Notes: generated by a model from the sequence alone, not told the origin. Shown: positions 1 to 7,892, counted from the stretch's first letter. The stretch: DNA of 62,172 nt from an uncultured Bacteroidia bacterium (GCA_902771635.1 CACXXW010000001.1:1-62172), one strand, 5' to 3'. Made by a program: numbers and translations.

Positions 1-97
1 GTGAATTTCGTTTAGCGTTGATTTGCTTGTTGATGGCTTTCAGTTCAGAGGCATCTGTCACAAAAGACTTCTTTTCCAGACTATGCAAGCAATACAT
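1..97 (-). CDS. Possible N-terminal fragment of a hypothetical protein, cut by the window edge
   Basis: A minus-strand frame opens with ATG at 97-95 and stays open for 32 codons to the window edge. The peptide begins MYCLHSLEKKSFVTDASELK and is charged and probably helical. There is no signal peptide or recognisable motif. A T-rich promoter-like stretch lies just upstream on the same strand, but the exact TAnnTTTG spacing is not met. It would be divergent from the ATPase gene at 260. Because only 32 residues are visible, this could be a chance frame. Confidence 0.3.
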   Translation of the reverse strand, partial: MYCLHSLEKKSFVTDASELKAINKQINAKRNS

Positions 98-134
98 TTT
101 TTCCAAAAAATAGGGTCTGTTTAGAAAAACATAT

Positions 135-142
135 TATCTTTG
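135..142 (+). promoter_or_regulatory. Bacteroidota -7 box (TATCTTTG) for the AAA ATPase gene
   Basis: TATCTTTG matches the Bacteroidota TAnnTTTG consensus. It would give a leader of roughly 110 nt before the ATG at 260. That leader contains two and a half copies of a 33-bp direct repeat. No clear -33 TTG is present at the expected distance. Confidence 0.4.
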
Positions 143-153
143 CAGCCTGAATG

Positions 154-240
154 TGTTTATCATAATTTACACATTTTTGAAAGAAATGTTTATTATGATT
201 ATCACTTTTGAAAAAAAATGTTCACTTACGTAAACACATG
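154..240 (+). repeat. About 33-bp imperfect direct repeat in the leader of the AAA ATPase gene
   Basis: Copy 1 (154-186) and copy 2 (187-218) both begin TGTTTAT and share a TTTTGAAA core followed by an A-run. A partial third copy starts at 219 (TGTTCAC) and contains the palindrome TTACGTAA at 226-233. The repeats lie between the predicted promoter and the start codon, so they could be operator sites or an RNA element. Confidence 0.5.
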
Positions 241-259
241 TACTTAAAAACAAAAGGAT

Positions 260-1465
260 ATGGAAAGTCTGTTTAAGCGCCATGATGCCTATCTTTCAAC
301 AGTTCCGATGGAATACATCCGCGACTATATGCAACGGGTGAATTGGAACTCACGTCTGATTGTCATCAGAGGTCCCAAAGGCGTGGGCAAATCGACATTG
401 ATGCAACAATACATCAAGCAGAATTTCGCTGCTGGCGACCGGCATGTGCTCTATTGCTCGGCTGATACGAACTATTTTGCCGCACACTCTTTACTTGACT
501 TGGCTGACAACTTCGTAAAGTTGGGAGGAAAATGGCTTTTCATCGATGAGGTACACAAGTATCCCGGATGGAGTCGGGAAATTAAGGAGATCTACGACCT
601 CTACCGCGAGCTGAATATCGTGCTGAGTGGCTCATCACTTATCCAAATCAACGACGGACAAGCAGATCTCTCACGACGCCTGATGCCATATGACATGCCA
701 GGATTGTCGCTGCGTGAGTTTCTGCATCTTGACATAGGGCTTGACATCGGTCCCATTTCATTAGAGCAATTGTTGGAGAAGCCAACGGAGTTTTGCATGC
801 AAGTGATATCGAAATGCCATCCATTAGAACACTTCGGGCGTTATCTGCAATTCGGCTACTACCCTTTCTATTTTGAACAAAAGCAAGAGTATTACGACAA
901 GCTGGAAAACACAATCAACTATATCATTGACGTGGAACTGACAAAATACCGCAGTTTAGATGTGGGTTACACCCGTCAGGTTAAGGCCTTGTTGCACGTG
1001 ATTTCCCAAATGGTACCTTATGAGGTGGATATTGCAAAACTGTCGAAAGCCTCGGGAATTAGTCGGTTATCCACGCTCAAATACCTTACCCATCTGGATG
1101 AGGCTCGCTTGATTCGTCGTTTGTTCACAGACCTGAAAAGCGTCACGGATTTGCAAAAGCCCGACAAGATGTATCTCGACAACACCAACCTGCTTTATAC
1201 GCTCAGTCAAGAAACACCAGAGATAGGGACAGCTCGTGAGACATTCTTTGCCAACCAATTGGCATCGGCGGGCCATGTGGTGGAATATGCCGGATTTAAG
1301 AAAGGGGACTTCCGAATTGATGGCGACATTGTCGTAGAGGTGGGCGGCCAGGACAAAGGTTTCAGCCAACTGGCCGGACAAGAAAACGCATACGTAGCCG
1401 CTGATGGCATAGAGTCAGCCTATATGCGAAAGATACCTCTTTGGGCTTTTGGATTTCTCTATTGA
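260..1465 (+). CDS. AAA-family ATPase with DUF4143-type C-terminal region
   Basis: A 401-residue protein of the large prokaryotic AAA_14/DUF4143 family. A Walker A motif is visible at residues 38-46 (GPKGVGKST, Lys44) and a Walker B motif at 93-97 (LFIDE), followed by a conserved H-K-Y-P segment. The middle region resembles the family sensor (LSGSS). The C-terminal half, with the helix-turn-helix-like stretch ISRLSTLKYLTHLDEARLI and a nuclease-fold-like end, fits DUF4143. Family members are scattered, often horizontally moved ATPases of unclear role. Some are suspected of acting in stress or mobile-element contexts. The gene stands alone with a repeat-rich leader and faces the next operon tail to tail, with the neighbouring stop only 34 bases away. 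Length is normal for the family. The ATPase call is firm; the biological role is unknown. Confidence 0.85.
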   Translation: MESLFKRHDAYLSTVPMEYIRDYMQRVNWNSRLIVIRGPKGVGKSTLMQQYIKQNFAAGDRHVLYCSADTNYFAAHSLLDLADNFVKLGGKWLFIDEVHKYPGWSREIKEIYDLYRELNIVLSGSSLIQINDGQADLSRRLMPYDMPGLSLREFLHLDIGLDIGPISLEQLLEKPTEFCMQVISKCHPLEHFGRYLQFGYYPFYFEQKQEYYDKLENTINYIIDVELTKYRSLDVGYTRQVKALLHVISQMVPYEVDIAKLSKASGISRLSTLKYLTHLDEARLIRRLFTDLKSVTDLQKPDKMYLDNTNLLYTLSQETPEIGTARETFFANQLASAGHVVEYAGFKKGDFRIDGDIVVEVGGQDKGFSQLAGQENAYVAADGIESAYMRKIPLWAFGFLY

Positions 1466-1499
1466 AACCTCAATCCATATCCCCCAGAACCATCTCATA

Positions 1500-2102
1500 T
1501 CACAGGAACAGGAGCGCTAATATGCCAAACAACAGCATTATTCCAACAATGCCAATCAGCCAATACACCATAATCCTGCCCGAAGGGGACATTTTTTTCA
1601 GTCCTTTCTGTTCGTTGGCTTCGAGCAGGTGGACAATATCTCCATCATCGGGAAACAGGTATCGTGCCTTTCCCAAACACTCTTTGTATTTTGCAAAATA
1701 GGCATCTTTGACCTCATCTGCATCAAAGCCTTGTGTTTTCGGCTTGAGTGCCAAGATGAACTCTATCAAATCAGTCTTGGTGTTTGGAACAGGAAAGTTC
1801 CTGATGATTCCTGCCACCACTTCATCTGTGTCATCGTACACATGATTCTCATCCCAAATGCTCGCCTTTCTGTTTGACTGTGCCTTTGCCTTCTCCATTT
1901 CCACCACTGCATTAGCATATCTTTCCTTGCACTCGCGTGTGGCTTTTTCAATGGCTTTAGCCAACTTTTCCATTGAAGAACCAGCTTTCATCCCTTCAAA
2001 TGTGCTGCCGCAATACGGGCATTTGCCCTGCAGGCCCTCAATATTGGCACCACATGAGGGACATTTCTTCACTGTCAAATTTTTTGTTTTTTCGTTGTAC
2101 AT
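1500..2102 (-). CDS. Zinc-ribbon protein with C-terminal membrane anchor
   Basis: A 200-residue protein with an N-terminal zinc ribbon whose four cysteines are Cys14, Cys17, Cys28 and Cys31 (KKCPSCGAN and GKCPYCGS). A charged helical region with coiled-coil character follows at about residues 40-80, then a globular middle. A single hydrophobic segment lies at about 178-199, right at the end, with no signal peptide. That arrangement predicts a tail-anchored inner-membrane protein with its zinc ribbon in the cytoplasm. No specific family function is recognised. It is the last gene of a minus-strand group with a P-loop protein, a lipoprotein and a secreted protein. A strong terminator at 2131-2158 separates it from the P-loop gene, so it probably has its own promoter. 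Confidence 0.75.
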   Translation of the reverse strand: MYNEKTKNLTVKKCPSCGANIEGLQGKCPYCGSTFEGMKAGSSMEKLAKAIEKATRECKERYANAVVEMEKAKAQSNRKASIWDENHVYDDTDEVVAGIIRNFPVPNTKTDLIEFILALKPKTQGFDADEVKDAYFAKYKECLGKARYLFPDDGDIVHLLEANEQKGLKKMSPSGRIMVYWLIGIVGIMLLFGILALLFL

Positions 2103-2130
2103 ATTGCAAAATGTTACTTAGGAAACATAA

Positions 2131-2158
2131 AAGACCCCGCAGGTTGAGTGCGGGGTTT
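2131..2158 (-). terminator. Rho-independent terminator after the P-loop gene
   Basis: A perfect 8-bp GC-rich stem (ACCCCGCA at 2134-2141 with TGCGGGGT at 2149-2156) and a 7-nt loop is followed on the minus strand by TCTTTTA. It lies about 43 bases past the stop of the P-loop gene and just upstream of the zinc-ribbon gene. Confidence 0.8.
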
Positions 2159-2200
2159 CTACAACATTAAAACTCATTAAAAAAGGTTGTTTGTTTTACT

Positions 2201-2689
2201 TCAATTATTAATGTAATCATCGATGATGTCTTTCAGTTTCGATGCCAAGAAAGAAGACTGTGGGTAGTTTTTCGCATAGTTTTTGGGGGCGACCAAGTGT
2301 CCTTTTGATGCTCTTTTCGCCACAGGAATGTCGGCAACCTTTTTCCAAATGATGTTTTCGGTCATCGGGAAAGTCTTGTCAATGAAGTAATTCATTGCTA
2401 TGACAGGTCCGCCGTCCGTTCGCGTGGGTGATACGGCAATGTCGCACGGGTTGTCTTCGAAGAAAGCCACATTGCCCTCCACAACGTCCAAAGTGTCACC
2501 GTTGAAGGCGAAGTCGATTTTTGAGCCTTTATACGTGATTTGGACACGTGTCTTGTTGGCAGGTGCTGTTGTTCCAGTCAGCAAGTAATACAGTATCCTT
2601 AGCGTTGTAGTCTTGCCCGAATTGCCCGTGCCGAAAAGGATGATATTGGCTTTGGAGACAAACTGGTTTTTTATGATTCTTCTTGCCAT
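2201..2689 (-). CDS. Small P-loop NTPase of unknown function
   Basis: A 162-residue cytoplasmic protein with a clear Walker A motif at residues 20-27 (GTGNSGKT, Lys26) directly after a hydrophobic beta strand (ANIILFG). No classical GTPase NKxD motif is visible, so the nucleotide cannot be assigned. The acidic stretch VVEGNVAFFEDNPCDIAV around residues 68-88 could supply the Walker B strand. At 162 residues it is shorter than typical ABC or AAA domains and is closer to small kinase or GTPase-like folds. The gene starts 12 bases after the stop of the upstream lipoprotein gene, so the two are probably co-transcribed. That pairing suggests a membrane-linked process. No named family is recognised. 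Confidence 0.7.
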   Translation of the reverse strand: MARRIIKNQFVSKANIILFGTGNSGKTTTLRILYYLLTGTTAPANKTRVQITYKGSKIDFAFNGDTLDVVEGNVAFFEDNPCDIAVSPTRTDGGPVIAMNYFIDKTFPMTENIIWKKVADIPVAKRASKGHLVAPKNYAKNYPQSSFLASKLKDIIDDYINN

Positions 2690-2701
2690 ACGCTTTGTTC
2701 T

Positions 2702-3268
2702 TTATTGTTTTGTATATTTAAACCCTTTAAAATAGTTAATCTGTACATATTTAGCTTTTGAAAGTACATCAAAGTTTCTTTCTTGATAATGAATATTGGC
2801 AGATAATCTGCAAACATCCCCCTTTTTAAAATCATTACTGTTCGTTGTTGTTCCATCTGTTCTTTTATATTCGGAGCCATCGCTTTTAATTTCCAGCATG
2901 TTTTCATCAAAGAGGGTTATTTTTCCATAAATATAATTAAAATCCTCCGGCGCATCTTCCAACGCTTCAAGAGTAACAGTAGCAATTACATAACTCGGAA
3001 CAGCTGTTTCATCTGTTTGAGACAAAGCAACACTTTTTACTTCGAAATAGTCTCTTAATGAAAAAAAACTATCTTTTTCATCAGGAAGTGCTTTCCCGTA
3101 ATTAATGGCAGGAGTAGCTGGCTCGTATAATTTCGCATCTAATACTGCCTTTTCTTTTTCTTCCCTTTCTCTAACACTTTCGGCAAGGGTTTTGTGTTTG
3201 TTGCCTCCGCCACAGGAGACCAATGCCATCGAAATGACGGCCAACATGACTAAAGTTAATTTCTTCAT
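2702..3268 (-). CDS. Hypothetical lipoprotein
   Basis: A 188-residue protein with a type II signal peptide. The lipobox ends at Cys19 (ALVSC) and is followed by GGGNKHK, so the mature protein should be lipid-anchored. A short charged helix follows at about 27-43 (VREREEKEKAVLDAK). The rest is predicted beta-rich and resembles small lipoproteins with an immunoglobulin-like or FxLYD-type fold, with phrases such as VIATVTLEALEDA and YGKITLFDENMLEIKS. That fold call is inference. The start codon and the 36 bases upstream are repeated almost exactly at the secreted-protein gene at 4729. It lies directly upstream of the P-loop gene. Confidence 0.7.
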   Translation of the reverse strand: MKKLTLVMLAVISMALVSCGGGNKHKTLAESVREREEKEKAVLDAKLYEPATPAINYGKALPDEKDSFFSLRDYFEVKSVALSQTDETAVPSYVIATVTLEALEDAPEDFNYIYGKITLFDENMLEIKSDGSEYKRTDGTTTNSNDFKKGDVCRLSANIHYQERNFDVLSKAKYVQINYFKGFKYTKQ

Positions 3269-3304
3269 TTTCTTATCCCTAAATCCGTGTCGGGCGCAAC
3301 TTTT
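3261..3304 (-). repeat. 44-bp leader/start repeat, copy 1
   Basis: This stretch covers the ATG and the first bases of the lipoprotein gene plus 36 upstream bases. It is 41/44 identical to 4722-4765, which occupies the same place at the next gene upstream. It contains no TAnnTTTG box, so it may be a shared leader or translation-control element rather than the core promoter. Confidence 0.75.
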
Positions 3305-3382
3305 GGTTATTTAATAGTACATTTTGCTTTCAATCATTCAACACATAAGTTACTCTGCGTAAAGGGACTAGCCTCATTCACG

Positions 3383-4729
3383 TTATGGTCTTGTTTCTGA
3401 CAATTCTTTTCTCTTGTCCTCATAGATTTTCTCATGAAAGGCCGCCGCTTCTTCAGTAAGATACTTTAAGCAATGACGCACTGAGGTATTATAATATAAA
3501 TCCAATGATTTGCGGTCAGTTTGCGCCCTCATTGTATTGTCAAGAATACCCCATAATTCATTCCATCTTTTTTGAAATGCATCTTGAATAAGCTTGTACT
3601 CTCCCCTATTCGTATTCTTTTGATTGATTATTTTTATGTTCTCATTATATAGATTATGCACTTCATCCAAGTCTTTAGCGTTTTTGAAACTCGATATCAC
3701 ATCATTCAATATGGGCTCAAAAATCTCGGCCACATATTCTGCGACAGAATCAGCTGTAGCCTTTTTTATGTAACAATCGTCGGAAAAAACCTGATCACCA
3801 TCTAACATGTCACTGTATAATTCAGTAAACTCATAAAAATTATGTTTCTGACAATTTAATTTTTTTTTGCATTCTTCGAATGAGTATAATTGTCCATCAG
3901 GTATTTGACGAAGATAACTGTACGTGCTCTCTTGGTCAATAAAATCCTTATCAAATCGTTTCCTGTCTATTTCACCAGGCAAAAGAGGTTCGACTCTGTC
4001 GTAAAAATGCATCACATATTTATAAAAACAATAGCCGTTTTCGATTAGTTCTGGCTGGGAAACATCTCCTTTCAATAGTTTGTCGATTAATGCTTTTGCT
4101 TTGGGAGTAGGCTGAATGTAGTTTCTTCTTTTATCTAAAATCTTATTGCTAACAATGCCGTTCTGTATTATATGCTTTTCGTTATTGAAAGTTAAATAAC
4201 CAGATACTTTTCCATCATTATCACGTTTGAAATCCGTACCATCAGACTTTGATGATAGGCTAACTATTCTATTGTTAGCAATATTAATCAAATAATCAGA
4301 ATTTTCTTTGCTGTTTCCCCAGTTTATATACTTTTTCAGATCCCAAATACCCACAGGAAGGCCATCCTGTAGTTTTCCCTTGGCATGCTCCTCTATGTAT
4401 CGTGATGCAATGGGTTGTTTTACTTTATAATTACGTGAATAATCACCTTGCAATACTCCATCAACATAGTTCATTGTTTTGGTTTCCATGAATCCTTCAC
4501 CTTTTTGGTCCATCTGATTTACCTTCTTTGTCCAATTGCCATGCATCACCTTGTTTTCGTTCTCATCATAATAATAGTGATAGGTAATTGTGCCTTCTTT
4601 CTCGTTTAAATAGTTTAGCACAGGCTCGGTCTCGGTTAGGATTTGCCAGTTTTGTGCAAATGCGTTTGACGCAATCATCATTGTCACAATAAAAAGCAAA
4701 GCGACATCCATTATTGTGGTTTTCTTCAT
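3383..4729 (-). CDS. Secreted hypothetical protein with MORN-like N-terminal half
   Basis: A 448-residue protein with an N-terminal signal peptide (residues 1-25, ending SNAFAQ) and therefore probably periplasmic or surface-exposed. Residues about 45-230 contain repeated short beta strands with G-W/Y-T-K and D-G-x-x-Q/G phrases (HGNWTKKVN, VDGVLQGDYS, LQDGLPVGIWDLK), reminiscent of MORN-type or toxin-antitoxin wcaA-like repeats. The C-terminal half is helical and charged, rich in Lys, Glu and Tyr, with no catalytic motif that I recognise. The ATG and leader are a near copy of those of the downstream lipoprotein gene. The intergenic gap of 114 bases leaves room for a separate promoter. Function unknown. 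Confidence 0.65.
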   Translation of the reverse strand: MKKTTIMDVALLFIVTMMIASNAFAQNWQILTETEPVLNYLNEKEGTITYHYYYDENENKVMHGNWTKKVNQMDQKGEGFMETKTMNYVDGVLQGDYSRNYKVKQPIASRYIEEHAKGKLQDGLPVGIWDLKKYINWGNSKENSDYLINIANNRIVSLSSKSDGTDFKRDNDGKVSGYLTFNNEKHIIQNGIVSNKILDKRRNYIQPTPKAKALIDKLLKGDVSQPELIENGYCFYKYVMHFYDRVEPLLPGEIDRKRFDKDFIDQESTYSYLRQIPDGQLYSFEECKKKLNCQKHNFYEFTELYSDMLDGDQVFSDDCYIKKATADSVAEYVAEIFEPILNDVISSFKNAKDLDEVHNLYNENIKIINQKNTNRGEYKLIQDAFQKRWNELWGILDNTMRAQTDRKSLDLYYNTSVRHCLKYLTEEAAAFHEKIYEDKRKELSETRP

Positions 4730-4765
4730 TTTCTTATCCCTAAATTCGTGACGGGAGCAACTTTT
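4722..4765 (-). repeat. 44-bp leader/start repeat, copy 2
   Basis: This near-identical partner of 3261-3304 spans the ATG of the secreted-protein gene (4729-4727) and 36 upstream bases. The three differences all fall in the distal part of the leader; the stretch next to the ATG is invariant. Confidence 0.75.
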
Positions 4766-4877
4766 AAGTTAGTTTGTTAATTGGGTTAGTTGTTTACCAC
4801 TTGCAAATAACTTAAAAATAATCCGTTTCCCGCCAGTTCATTTTGGTTCACTTCGTTTTGGATTGAAAGCCAGTTGT

Positions 4878-7172
4878 TTAGTCCGCATCCCGCACCAGAC
4901 GTACCGAGAGGCCGTCGCCACGGTGACCGCGGGCGTCCATGAAAACAACATCGTTGCCAAAAACAAGATGATAGGTGTCTTCGGCGGCGGCATTCGAAGA
5001 GTGATAGCATCCCAAATCCATAAGAACACCATCAATGCTGCGTGCACCGGCCATGGGCAAAAACACCGCTCCGGCAGGTTCCAGCATCTGCTGCCAGTCG
5101 GAAAGGCTAATGATATTGCTGTTGAAACTGGCTTCCGTCATATTGACCGAATTCAACTGATAGGTGTTCACTTTCCAATAGTCGGGCAACAATACTATCC
5201 CATTTATGCTGTTTACCTGCGCCTTGGCAAATCGAATGCCCGAGACGGTGTTGCGAACGAAGAGCAGATACACCCAATCCTCCATCCTAGGCGTGCGCCA
5301 ATGGTGTTCCTTATTGCCGCCGTTCGCGATGGTGTTGTAACCCCAATCTGCCTTGCCTGTTTGGTCGAAAAGATTATAGGATGCCTTGCCGTAAGCCAGA
5401 TGCATGGCGTTGCTTTGGGTATCCTTGTTGCCGCTCCAAGGCTGCCAGTTCACCGCGCCATGGTCGTAACCGCTCGTCGCCCAACCGAACAAGTCAATCC
5501 AACCACTATTGGTCTCCGAAATCTTTTCGTTGTCTTTCCCAATAAAATCGTATTGGTGCTCTGCAAAACGCCACGTTCCCGTCGAGGCTTGATACTGCAG
5601 GTTGCCTTTCGAGAACCGCACCTGTTTGCCTTCGCCTACAGAGAAAAGCCCCGCCAAAGCGCCTTCCTCCATAGAAACGTTAGCACTAGAAGGCAAAGTT
5701 TCAAAGACCATTTCGTTGCCGTAGGTCGTACCCGCCGTACTCATCAGATAGGCCCTGACGAAATAAGTGGTATTGGGGCGTAGCCCCGTCATGACGATGC
5801 TATCGCCCTTCCTATTGCAAGAGATATGCCTGCCATGTATGGTTGGACCATGAAGCATTCCCCAACACAGCCCCAGTTCCACTCCCGCGTTATAGCCTTT
5901 TCCCAACACATTCATTCCGCCTATTGCAGTGGCATCTGTAATCCCTGCAACGGGCAAGGTCGTTATTGCGGGAGCGACAATCCACTCCAAACTGTCGTAA
6001 GCGGCTTGGCTGATCTTGTGCTTCTGATAGTCTTCCTTGTACGACCTGCAACTGCCACATATTTGGTCCATGGCCATTTTTTCCATCGTTTGACGGTAGT
6101 TGTTGGTTTGGCCGATAAAAGCCAGCCATTCCTGGCTGTTGCTTGGATACAGCGCTCCCATCTCATTACATAAGGTCGTCACATCCATACTGGTTTTTGC
6201 CAACCTTGCCAAAAGTACCTCCCGGTATTCTTTACCCTGCTGTGCTTCACGGGCAACCGCCTCATACAAATTATGTGTATGCCATTGGGCTTCATCCAGA
6301 TGCTTCTTTTGGTCAACGCTCATGCCGCTAACCAGGTTTTCAGAGGGGTCGTTTGTTGTGGAAAGTCGTTTCATGGCCACCACGACACCAAGCGTTGCCA
6401 ACAGCAACAGCCCGATAAAAGGAAGTGCCCAACGCAATCTGTCGCTCCGCCCCAAAGCCTTGCACACCGCCTCCATGTCGGCATAGCGCCGCTCGGGATC
6501 TTGGCGGGTGCATTTGGCTGCAATACGGCGGTAACGGTATGGAAAAATCTCACGAAGCAACAAGCCAAACGAGTAAATGTCAGCACGCCAATCAATTGCA
6601 TTCTCGCGACGCTTTTGCTCTGGCGCCATATATTTGTAAGTGCCGGCGGATTGTTTCAGAATGGCATAGTCATCGGCATCGGAGAGACCGAAGTCGATGA
6701 TCTTCACGTTGTTGCCGTTGCGGGTGATGAGGATATTGCTCGGCTTCAGGTCGCGGTGCACAACCTGCTTGCTGTGGATGTAGGCCAAGGCGTCAACAAG
6801 TTGGTCTACCACCTTGCGACGGGCTTCTTTGGATGGATTGCCTTCCAAAAAGGCGTCGAGTCTCATCCCGTCGACATATTCCATCACGATACAGGGACCG
6901 AGTTCGTCGTTCATCTCCTTGGCGAAGGCCTTCACGATGTTAGGGTGGTCGAGATGTGCAGACAAATCAAACTCTTTCTTCAGCAATTCGATATAGGCCT
7001 GCAGGTCGCGGTACTCGGGTTTCAACCCTTTCAGGATGAACCACTTGCCTTGTCGGCGCATCTTCACCACCTGGTTGAAACCCCGCAATGAAATGGACTC
7101 GTAAACCGTCATCATGTCTGTCGCGGTGATGAAATTGCCATCGATGATTCCCGAATTGCTGCTTTCGTCCAT
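4878..7172 (-). CDS. Transmembrane Ser/Thr protein kinase with fibronectin-like and FISUMP/lectin-like sensor domains
   Basis: A 764-residue receptor-like kinase. The N-terminal eukaryotic-type kinase domain occupies about residues 20-240: VAIK-type lysine Lys48 (WFILKGL), catalytic loop HRDLKPSN with Asp141, DFG at 160-162 and APE at 183-185. All key residues are present, so it should be active. One membrane span lies at about 247-268. Outside the membrane follow a linker, a fibronectin-like domain common in Bacteroidota (LCWGM, LRPNTTYFVRAY) and a C-terminal FISUMP/DUF1566-like domain (FSVGEGKQVRFSKGNLQYQ) of C-type-lectin-like fold. A longer frame runs back to 7502, but the ATG at 7172 is chosen because a TAAATTTG promoter box lies only 15 bases upstream and the extension overlaps the divergent gene at 7287. 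It probably senses an outside ligand and phosphorylates cytoplasmic proteins. Confidence 0.88.
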   Translation of the reverse strand: MDESSNSGIIDGNFITATDMMTVYESISLRGFNQVVKMRRQGKWFILKGLKPEYRDLQAYIELLKKEFDLSAHLDHPNIVKAFAKEMNDELGPCIVMEYVDGMRLDAFLEGNPSKEARRKVVDQLVDALAYIHSKQVVHRDLKPSNILITRNGNNVKIIDFGLSDADDYAILKQSAGTYKYMAPEQKRRENAIDWRADIYSFGLLLREIFPYRYRRIAAKCTRQDPERRYADMEAVCKALGRSDRLRWALPFIGLLLLATLGVVVAMKRLSTTNDPSENLVSGMSVDQKKHLDEAQWHTHNLYEAVAREAQQGKEYREVLLARLAKTSMDVTTLCNEMGALYPSNSQEWLAFIGQTNNYRQTMEKMAMDQICGSCRSYKEDYQKHKISQAAYDSLEWIVAPAITTLPVAGITDATAIGGMNVLGKGYNAGVELGLCWGMLHGPTIHGRHISCNRKGDSIVMTGLRPNTTYFVRAYLMSTAGTTYGNEMVFETLPSSANVSMEEGALAGLFSVGEGKQVRFSKGNLQYQASTGTWRFAEHQYDFIGKDNEKISETNSGWIDLFGWATSGYDHGAVNWQPWSGNKDTQSNAMHLAYGKASYNLFDQTGKADWGYNTIANGGNKEHHWRTPRMEDWVYLLFVRNTVSGIRFAKAQVNSINGIVLLPDYWKVNTYQLNSVNMTEASFNSNIISLSDWQQMLEPAGAVFLPMAGARSIDGVLMDLGCYHSSNAAAEDTYHLVFGNDVVFMDARGHRGDGLSVRLVRDAD

Positions 7173-7186
7173 AGCCAATTTTTCCG

Positions 7187-7194
7187 CAAATTTA
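7187..7194 (-). promoter_or_regulatory. Bacteroidota -7 box (TAAATTTG) for the kinase gene
   Basis: On the minus strand TAAATTTG ends 14 bases before the ATG at 7172, with a TTTG at a -33-like distance. This supports the short kinase start and a very short leader. Confidence 0.6.
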
Positions 7195-7286
7195 CAAGAA
7201 TTATGAGTACATCGGCAAAATGAACTGAAATGAACTGCGACATTTCGGAAAAGAAATCGCATTTTTGCACCATAATTTGAATCACC

Positions 7287-7850
7287 ATGGAAAAAACCAG
7301 CCCTGAGATTGCCGAACTCAAGCATAGAATCGAGGAAAACGTACAGCGCAAGATGAAGACCTCCTCCGATTTTGATTTCCTCAGCGGAGTCATCTGGGAC
7401 CGCACACACGAAATCGTCAGTGCCTCCACCTTGAAACGGATATGGGGCTATGTAGACGGCCCCGTCAGTGCACGTCGCAGCACGCTTGATGTATTGTCCC
7501 AATTCCTCGGATTCAAAAACCTGGACGCGTTTCTAGAACACATCAGCCAAGACAATGGCTCCGACCGCGTGACCAAACAACACATCAAGACAGATGAGTT
7601 GCAAGTAGGCGATAGCGTTTTCGTGTCGTGGAAACCCAATCGTCGATGCATGTTCCGCTATCTCGGCGACTACCGTTTCATCGTGGAGCAAGCCGAAAAC
7701 TCCAAGTTAAAGGTGGGCAACACCTTTCGCTGCGGTCTGTTCATCCTCGGCGAGCCACTCTACCTGAACGACCTTGTTCAAGGCGACAATCCGCCCGTGG
7801 CCTTTGTGGTGGGCAACAAGGATGGGCTTTGCGAATTGGATAAAATCTGA
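7287..7850 (+). CDS. Putative DNA-binding regulator, Bacteroidota-specific
   Basis: A 187-residue cytoplasmic protein. The first about 85 residues are helical, and SASTLKRIWGYVDG followed by RRSTLDVLSQFLGF resembles the helix-turn-helix of a Bacteroidota family in which a VS-x-STLKR-x-x-G-Y motif is conserved. The remainder (about 105-187) is beta-rich, with ELQVGDSVFVSWKPNRRCMF suggesting a small SH3-like or ligand-binding barrel. The gene is divergent from the receptor kinase, and the 114-bp gap holds both promoters. I infer that it regulates the kinase cluster or responds to it. That link is contextual and not proven. A CATTTTTGC sequence at 7260-7268 is a near-match promoter. Confidence 0.65.
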   Translation: MEKTSPEIAELKHRIEENVQRKMKTSSDFDFLSGVIWDRTHEIVSASTLKRIWGYVDGPVSARRSTLDVLSQFLGFKNLDAFLEHISQDNGSDRVTKQHIKTDELQVGDSVFVSWKPNRRCMFRYLGDYRFIVEQAENSKLKVGNTFRCGLFILGEPLYLNDLVQGDNPPVAFVVGNKDGLCELDKI

Positions 7851-7871
7851 TAAATGGTAATCTCATGTTTT

Positions 7872-7892
7872 GAGACGCAATCATTGCGTCTC
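7872..7892. repeat. Palindromic GAGACGCAAT element at the pyrD stop codon
   Basis: A perfect 10-bp inverted repeat (GAGACGCAAT and ATTGCGTCTC around one base). Its edge overlaps the first base of the pyrD stop codon at 7892-7894. It may act as a hairpin terminator between two convergent genes. The same GAGACGCA core recurs three times at 16253-16344. Confidence 0.7.

Noticed and set aside
4863-5783. Open frame of 306 residues on the plus strand inside the kinase gene
   Set aside because: It lies antisense to the FISUMP/lectin-like part of the kinase. Its product is rich in Arg/His/Val in a pattern expected from a shadow frame, and it has no motif or promoter.
6273-7091. Open frame of 272 residues on the plus strand inside the kinase gene
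   Set aside because: It is antisense to the kinase domain itself, whose conserved motifs prove the minus-strand frame.
7173-7502. N-terminal extension of the kinase by 110 residues
   Set aside because: It overlaps the divergent regulator gene and lies upstream of the kinase promoter box. The extension has no domain character.
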